The position numbers and the translations under genes are program-made. The notes under the pieces are model-generated. The model had not been told where the DNA came from. It worked only from the letters and a program-made list of their open reading frames with translations, and searched no databases. A stretch of DNA of 64,000 bases from Aestuariibacter sp. GS-14 (lineage in GTDB: Bacteria > Pseudomonadota > Gammaproteobacteria > Enterobacterales > Alteromonadaceae): the NCBI RefSeq assembly GCF_006494365.1, contig NZ_VHIP01000003.1:1-64000 (forward strand), given 5' to 3'. Below are positions 58,827 through 64,000 of this stretch, in pieces; the stretch's first letter is position 1, and each line of letters opens with the position of its first letter.

Positions 58827-59840
58827 ATGAGTATAATTAAAAAACTGTCTGTCGTTTGGTTAAGCAGTTGTATGGCGCTATCGGCCTGGGGCCAGGAAGT
58901 AGCCATTGTGATCCACGGCGGGGCGGGAACTATTTTGCAGGCCAGCATGACCCCCGAGCGCGAAGCCGAATATGTTACTGCGCTGCAAGCGGCCGTTCAA
59001 ATGGGCTATGGGCTGCTTAAAAGCGGCGCAAAAGGTGAAGAGGCCGTAGTGGCGGCTATTCAGGTTATGGAAACATCGCCTTTGTTTAACGCCGGTATTG
59101 GTGCGGTGTATAATTTTGAAGGTCAGCACGAGTTAGACGCCTCGATTATGCACGGCGGTACGCTGAATGCCGGTGCCGTAGCGGGGGTTAAAACCATTCG
59201 TAGTCCAATTGCTGCAGCGTTGGCGGTGATGGAACAATCTCCACACGTGTTATTAAGTGGCAAGGGGGCGGAAGAATTTGCCGAATCGATTGGCATGGAG
59301 CCGGTAAAAAATACCTTGTTTAATACAGAACGTCGTTACAAAGCGCTGCTAAAAGCCAAAGAACGCATTCTGAATGCAAATATTACTTATGGTGGTCAGC
59401 AGGGTAATGAACGTTTTGGCACAGTGGGAGCTGTGGTACTCGACCAATATGGCAATCTTGTAGCGGGTACCTCAACTGGCGGCATGACCGCAAAGCGTTA
59501 TGGGCGGATCGGAGATTCACCTATTATTGGTGCGGGTACTTATGCTGATAACGCCAGCTGCGCCGTCTCGGCTACCGGTCATGGTGAGTATTTTATTCGC
59601 TATCACGTTGCAGCAGATATTTGCAGCAGAATGAAGTATCGCAACGACTCATTGGCCGACGCAGCTAATGCGGTGGTAAATGATGTGCTGGTAAAAGCAG
59701 AAGGCGATGGCGGTATTATTGCGGTGGATGCAAAAGGGAATATCGTGGCGGTGTTTAACACCTCTGGCATGTACCGCGCACAAATAGATACCCAGGGCAA
59801 CATGAAAGTGGGTATTTATGAAGAGTGGATCACGGAATGA
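58827..59840 (+). CDS. Periplasmic isoaspartyl peptidase/L-asparaginase
   Basis: The 337-residue protein has a signal peptide (cleaved near A-W-G-Q) and the N-terminal nucleophile hydrolase fold. Its catalytic threonine is T199 in R-F-G-T-V-G-A-V, at which the precursor should self-cleave into two subunits. I-H-G-G-A-G is at the start and S-T-G-G-M-T, G-D-S-P-I-I-G-A-G-T-Y are in the second half. It removes isoaspartyl residues from peptides and hydrolyses L-asparagine. Family plant-type asparaginase (IaaA) is clear. The periplasmic location follows from the signal. Confidence 0.9.
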   Translation: MSIIKKLSVVWLSSCMALSAWGQEVAIVIHGGAGTILQASMTPEREAEYVTALQAAVQMGYGLLKSGAKGEEAVVAAIQVMETSPLFNAGIGAVYNFEGQHELDASIMHGGTLNAGAVAGVKTIRSPIAAALAVMEQSPHVLLSGKGAEEFAESIGMEPVKNTLFNTERRYKALLKAKERILNANITYGGQQGNERFGTVGAVVLDQYGNLVAGTSTGGMTAKRYGRIGDSPIIGAGTYADNASCAVSATGHGEYFIRYHVAADICSRMKYRNDSLADAANAVVNDVLVKAEGDGGIIAVDAKGNIVAVFNTSGMYRAQIDTQGNMKVGIYEEWITE

Positions 59841-59890
59841 AGCGCAAGTAACTGCGCAATCAGTTGTGATTGAGGCGCAACTGGAAATCT

Positions 59891-60274
59891 ATGTTTAAAC
59901 GTTTCTTCACTCGTACAAAGGCGGCGTCCGTGCCAGTTATTATTGTTGGCACGGATTACTTGTCTTATAAGTTAGGTGAATCCCTTAAACAACAACAGCA
60001 GTTCGTTCCGCTTTTTTTCATTAATCAGGAGCCCTGGCATCATCGCACCAAAATGCTGGATGCCGAGCTTCGTTATGAAAATGAGTTAATTGCGTTGGTA
60101 AAACATTACGGTATTCGGGCGGTATGCTGTGTTGAACCAACGGATTACCAGCGTTATCAGACGCACTTCGCCGACCAATTGCACACACATCATTGCAAAG
60201 TCCTATTCAGCCCGTCTGCAGCAGAATTACCGTCGCTTTTTCAAGCAACATCCTCTTCCATAGCAAATAGTTAA
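59891..60274 (+). CDS. Small Rossmann-like protein, sugar-epimerase N-terminal type
   Basis: The 127-residue protein starts with V-P-V-I-I-V-G-T-D-Y-L-S-Y-K-L-G-E-S-L and continues F-F-I-N-Q-E-P-W-H. It resembles the N-terminal CoA-binding-like domain of polymerising nucleoside-sugar epimerases, as a stand-alone piece. ATG 59891 (M-F-K-R-F-F) is preferred to 59870. It lies 50 bases after the asparaginase gene. Function unknown. Confidence 0.6.
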   Translation: MFKRFFTRTKAASVPVIIVGTDYLSYKLGESLKQQQQFVPLFFINQEPWHHRTKMLDAELRYENELIALVKHYGIRAVCCVEPTDYQRYQTHFADQLHTHHCKVLFSPSAAELPSLFQATSSSIANS

Positions 60275-60476
60275 ATTCCTATAGTCATCATTGCTTTTAT
60301 GCATGTGATTTTTCTGAAACTGCGCTACGCTTAAATTAGACGAGTTTCTGGCAATACAGGCTATACCAAGCGCTAGAGGCTGTTGATACGCGTTTAGCAG
60401 TCCGTACAGGCAACCTCAGGATAATAACAACTATGCAGTACCAGCCGTTTTGGGCTATCGCTGCGCAGGAGGAAAA

Positions 60477-60896
60477 ATGGAATCGTTGCAGGTTTGCGAT
60501 TATATGAACCACCATCCCGTTAAACTTAGCCGCAATATGCCCGTGGCAGAAGCTGTGGAGCGTTTGCTGCATAAGCAGCAGTCTGGTGGGCCGGTGTTGG
60601 ATGAAGACGGAAAATTATGTGGCTTTTTGTCTGAACAGGACTGCATTAAAGCCATGGTTGAATCTACCTACTACCGCGAACAGGTTTGCAGAGTGGGTGA
60701 GATCATGCATTCGCCGGTAATGACAGTGACAGACACCATGTCTATCTTAGAAGTGGCAGAAAAACTACTAATTGAAAAACCGAAAATGTATCCCGTAGTT
60801 AACGCCGATGGGGCGTTGGTTGGGTGTATTAGTCGTACCCAGATTTTGGCAGCAATCGATAAACAGCTTCACGCGGAATACCCTAAAACCGCCTGA
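60477..60896 (+). CDS. Two-CBS-domain protein
   Basis: The 139-residue protein consists of two CBS domains: V-C-D-Y-M-N-H-H-P-V-K-L at the start of the first, and V-G-E-I-M-H-S-P-V-M-T-V-T at the start of the second. Such pairs bind adenosine nucleotides and regulate other proteins; no partner domain is present. AGGAGGAAAA precedes ATG 60477, which is much better than the upstream start at 60450. Confidence 0.85.
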   Translation: MESLQVCDYMNHHPVKLSRNMPVAEAVERLLHKQQSGGPVLDEDGKLCGFLSEQDCIKAMVESTYYREQVCRVGEIMHSPVMTVTDTMSILEVAEKLLIEKPKMYPVVNADGALVGCISRTQILAAIDKQLHAEYPKTA

Positions 60897-61100
60897 TATC
60901 CTGTTCGCCTCATGTTAACCATGCTTGATATGAGGCAACTGCTCCAAATAGCTGCAACTAAGGAAAGTGAGCGGCTTTGTGCTCGCTTGAGCGCTGATTT
61001 CACCGTTGATGTGTGGCAAAACACCCGAAAAGGCTAGAAAAACACAGCTGGTTCTTCTAGGATCGCAGTTTTGCAGTTTCAGAGTCAAGCACCGTTCACT

Positions 61101-64000
61101 ATGCCCAATCCCGCGCCGTTTAAAGCTCTTTTTAGTCAATTGCCCCAATGCGCTATTGCCGATCGTTTTTCTATTCGACGTCAATTGCAGCACTTGCAAA
61201 AAGCGAATTTAGCCGACGAGTCCGTGCAGCAGCAATTAGCCAAGGTGATTGACCGGCTCAATGCCTCCATTGCACGCTGCGAAGAAAGGGCGGCTGCGGT
61301 ACCCAAAATTGAGTACCCGCCGTTACCGGTAAGCGAACGCAAAGACGACATTAAAGAAGCCATTGCCAACCATCAGGTGGTGATTATTGCCGGCGAAACC
61401 GGTTCCGGTAAAACCACTCAGATCCCCAAAATATGCCTGGAATTAGGCCGCGGCATTACCGGTAAGATTGCGCATACCCAGCCGCGCCGATTAGCAGCCA
61501 GAAGCGTCGCATCGCGCATCGCAGAAGAGTTGGGCACGCAGATAGGCGAAAAAGTCGGGTTTAAAATCCGATTTTCCGATCAGGTTAGCGACAATACTCT
61601 GGTTAAATTAATGACCGACGGTATGCTGCTGGCAGAAATGCAGCAGGACCGATTTTTAAATGAATACGACACCATCATTATCGATGAAGCGCACGAACGC
61701 AGCCTGAACATCGATTTTCTGATTGGCTATCTAAAGCAATTGTTGGTAAAGCGCCCAGAGCTCAAAGTTATTGTTACGTCAGCGACTATTGATCCGGAGC
61801 GTTTTTCCAGGTATTTCAACGATGCGCCTATCATTGAAGTCAGTGGTCGTACGTTTCCGGTTGAAATCCGTTATCACGATCCGCAGGATTCGGAAGAGGA
61901 GCAGGATCAGGTTGACCGGATCATCAATGCTGTTGATGAACTCATGCGCGAGCCGCGTGGAGACATTCTGGTATTTTTAAGTGGTGAACGGGAAATTCGC
62001 GACACTCAGGATGCATTAAGTAAACAGCAGTACCGCAATACAGAAATAATTCCTCTGTACGCGCGCTTGTCTGCTTCAGAGCAGCAACGGATTTTTCAGC
62101 CTCATGGTGGGCGCCGAATTGTACTGTCAACCAACGTGGCGGAAACGTCACTTACTGTGCCGGGGATTAAATACGTAATCGATCCGGGTACTGCACGCAT
62201 TTCGCGCTACAGTCCGCGCAGTAAAGTACAACGATTGCCCATTGAACCGGTATCCCAGGCCTCGGCAAATCAACGGGCTGGTCGTTGTGGCCGTGTGTCA
62301 GAAGGGATTTGTATTCGCCTCTACAGCGAAGACGATTATGAAAATCGTCCGGCGTTTACCGATCCGGAAATCCTGCGGACTAATCTGGCGTCGGTTATTC
62401 TGCAAATGCTTACGCTGGGTTTAGGCGATATTGCGTCATTTGACTTTGTTCAACCACCAGATAGCCGCCAGATTAACGATGGGTTTCGATTGTTGGAAGA
62501 AATTCAGGCCATCGAGCGGCGCAAGGGCCAGCCCCGTTTAACACAGTTAGGCCGTCAAATTTCACGCTTGCCGGTAGACCCCCGATATGCCCGTATGGTG
62601 GTGGCAGCCGGTGAATACAACAGCCTGATGGAAGTGATAGTAATTGCGGCAGGACTCACCATACAGGATCCGCGCGAACGCCCTCAGGAAAAGCGGGCGC
62701 AAGCCGACGAAAAACATTCAGAGTTTGCCGATAAAGACTCGGATTTCATCGCACTATGGAATCTCTGGCAGGCGTTCAGAGAAAAGCAAAACGAACTGAC
62801 GAATAACCAGTTGCGCAAATGGTGTCAGACAAACTTTATTAATTATCTGCGCATGCGTGAGTGGCAGGATATTGTGAGTCAGTTGCGTAAATCGGTTGCG
62901 GAACTTGACTTGCGCATTACTCAGCAAGCGGCTGATTACGCTTCAATACATCAGGCTTTGTGCACAGGCTTACTGTCGCACATAGGTATGAAAGACAAAG
63001 AGCGGGAATACCTTGGCGCCCGTAATACCCGATTTATGATTTTTCCGGGGTCAGGACTATCCAGAGCTAACCCCAGATGGGTCGTGGCGGCTGAGCTGGT
63101 TGAAACTTCAAAGCTGTTTGCCCGTATGGTGGCAAAAATCGATCCCGCGTGGATAGAGCGCCTGGCCGGGCATCTTATCAATCAACATTACTCAGAGCCT
63201 CACTGGTCTAAAAAGCGCGGTGCAGTCACCGCCAGCGAAAAAGTCACGCTGTTTGGTTTACCCATTGTTGCTCAGCGATTGGTAACCTATAGCCAGATCG
63301 ATCCACCTGTATGTCATCAGTTATTTATTCGCGAAGCGCTGGTGAATGGTGATACGCGACTGCAATACGACGTGCTGCAAGACAATCAGGCATTGCTGCA
63401 ACTGGCCGACGACTGGGAGCAGAAAACACGGCGTCGTGATTTGATGGTTGATGAGCAACAACTGGTAGACTTTTACGCTGCAAAATTGCCGGTTGCCGTT
63501 AACAGCGAAGCGGCATTCAAAAAGTGGGCAAAACAAAAAGACGCTCTGGCGTCGCTGCGGTTTACCGAACAGGATGTGTTCGTGCAGCAACCCGGCACAG
63601 GGTTGGCTAATGCCTTTCCCGATAGCTGGCAACAAGGAAACCTGACGCTGCCGTTACGCTATCATTTTGAACCCAATGCTATTGATGACGGCGTAACGGT
63701 TAGTATTCCACTGCCATTGCTGAATCAGGTGGTTGCCGATGGTTTTGACTGGCAGGTGCCAGGATTGCGCCACGAGTTAGTGGTACAACTGATCAAGAGT
63801 TTGCCTAAGCGACTGCGACGCAATTTTGTACCCGCGCCTAATTACGCTGAAGCCTGTTTGGCTGATATGAAAGAAGCCGACGAAAAAACGGGTAAACCCA
63901 TTCCGTTGCTGGAGGCGTTAGCGCAAAAATTACTGCGTATGACAGGGGTTGCTGTAACACCAGAAGACTGGCAGTTAGATCAGCTCGACAAGCACCTGGT
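61101..64000 (+). CDS. hrpA: ATP-dependent RNA helicase HrpA, 3'-truncated by window
   Basis: The visible 966 residues are the N-terminal three quarters of HrpA (about 1300 residues in E. coli). Walker A G-E-T-G-S-G-K-T is at 98-105 and the DEAH box starts at D195. Motif III reads S-A-T-I-D, and the later V-A-E-T-S-L-T and R-A-G-R-C-G-R motifs VI follow, then the helicase-associated HA2 region. HrpA unwinds RNA and acts in ribosome rescue. The gene has no close ribosome binding site for ATG 61101, but the family start fits. It runs off the right end, with no stop seen before it. Confidence 0.92.
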   Translation, partial: MPNPAPFKALFSQLPQCAIADRFSIRRQLQHLQKANLADESVQQQLAKVIDRLNASIARCEERAAAVPKIEYPPLPVSERKDDIKEAIANHQVVIIAGETGSGKTTQIPKICLELGRGITGKIAHTQPRRLAARSVASRIAEELGTQIGEKVGFKIRFSDQVSDNTLVKLMTDGMLLAEMQQDRFLNEYDTIIIDEAHERSLNIDFLIGYLKQLLVKRPELKVIVTSATIDPERFSRYFNDAPIIEVSGRTFPVEIRYHDPQDSEEEQDQVDRIINAVDELMREPRGDILVFLSGEREIRDTQDALSKQQYRNTEIIPLYARLSASEQQRIFQPHGGRRIVLSTNVAETSLTVPGIKYVIDPGTARISRYSPRSKVQRLPIEPVSQASANQRAGRCGRVSEGICIRLYSEDDYENRPAFTDPEILRTNLASVILQMLTLGLGDIASFDFVQPPDSRQINDGFRLLEEIQAIERRKGQPRLTQLGRQISRLPVDPRYARMVVAAGEYNSLMEVIVIAAGLTIQDPRERPQEKRAQADEKHSEFADKDSDFIALWNLWQAFREKQNELTNNQLRKWCQTNFINYLRMREWQDIVSQLRKSVAELDLRITQQAADYASIHQALCTGLLSHIGMKDKEREYLGARNTRFMIFPGSGLSRANPRWVVAAELVETSKLFARMVAKIDPAWIERLAGHLINQHYSEPHWSKKRGAVTASEKVTLFGLPIVAQRLVTYSQIDPPVCHQLFIREALVNGDTRLQYDVLQDNQALLQLADDWEQKTRRRDLMVDEQQLVDFYAAKLPVAVNSEAAFKKWAKQKDALASLRFTEQDVFVQQPGTGLANAFPDSWQQGNLTLPLRYHFEPNAIDDGVTVSIPLPLLNQVVADGFDWQVPGLRHELVVQLIKSLPKRLRRNFVPAPNYAEACLADMKEADEKTGKPIPLLEALAQKLLRMTGVAVTPEDWQLDQLDKHL

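Noticed and set aside
60915-61199. 94-codon minus-strand frame at the start of hrpA
   Set aside because: It overlaps the hrpA coding start on the opposite strand and has no recognisable domain.
1-64000. rRNA, tRNA, CRISPR arrays, phage genes
   Set aside because: Looked for by eye and none seen. Short tandem heptamers and attC sites are the only regular repeats, and they do not form repeat-spacer arrays.

Overview
The window looks like chromosome of a marine or brackish-water gammaproteobacterium of the Alteromonadales, most likely Alteromonadaceae. This rests on the gene families present: a carbohydrate-type TonB receptor beside a GH16 laminarinase, a liuRABCDE leucine operon with a LiuR-type operator, a type III-fold ornithine decarboxylase, a chromosomal integron array, and HupE/DUF3500, FapA, HrpA and SbcB genes. 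Placement below order level is inference. No rRNA, tRNA, CRISPR array or complete transposase gene was seen.

Layout. (1) 1-4659 is part of a chromosomal integron. Seven or eight attC sites separate single-gene cassettes: lipoproteins, small membrane proteins, a DUF2199 protein, a reverse-oriented methyltransferase and an XRE regulator. The array runs into a GNAT gene whose own attC is missing. The integrase, if present, lies left of the window. (2) 5288-10180 holds a VOC protein and then a secretory-looking locus: a coiled-coil/beta-repeat exported protein, a lipoprotein secretin with TPR-like N-terminus, a secreted protein, and a divergent ToxR/CadC-like membrane regulator. There is no other secretion machinery. 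(3) 10272-13760 is a run of small membrane proteins, lipoproteins and a GNAT. (4) 13894-27529 is mostly housekeeping: ornithine decarboxylase, a broken small gene, a PhnB-like protein, an XRE-azlCD operon, YaiI, GNAT, a Spy/CpxP-like protein divergent from a CpxRA-like two-component system, a CbiM-like permease, exonuclease III, DUF2750, SufE, a glycosyltransferase and a ketopantoate-reductase-like protein. (5) 27640-34800 contains an HDOD protein, a 266-bp MITE-like element, paired LacI-type operators, and a laminarinase with three C-terminal repeat domains followed by a TonB receptor. This is a compact beta-glucan uptake and degradation locus. (6) 34809-44002 carries a thioesterase, two MFS transporters, GlgC, a nucleoside hydrolase, an SRPBCC protein and a HupE/DUF3500 pair. 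(7) 44218-52752 is the leucine/isovalerate degradation operon liuRABCDE (minus strand), divergent from an acetyl-CoA acetyltransferase, with LiuR-type palindromes between. (8) 52934-64000 holds a substrate-binding protein fused to a degenerate GGDEF domain, an AHSA1 protein, FapA-like DUF342, SbcB, a periplasmic isoaspartyl peptidase, a small Rossmann protein, a CBS protein and the first three quarters of hrpA, cut by the window edge.

Working together: the laminarinase and TonB receptor should release and import beta-glucan oligosaccharides under a LacI-type repressor encoded elsewhere. The Liu enzymes convert isovaleryl-CoA to acetoacetate and acetyl-CoA, and the neighbouring thiolase can finish that route. 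The best candidates for something undescribed are the orphan secretin locus, the repeat domains of the laminarinase, the degenerate-GGDEF receptor and the cassette genes.
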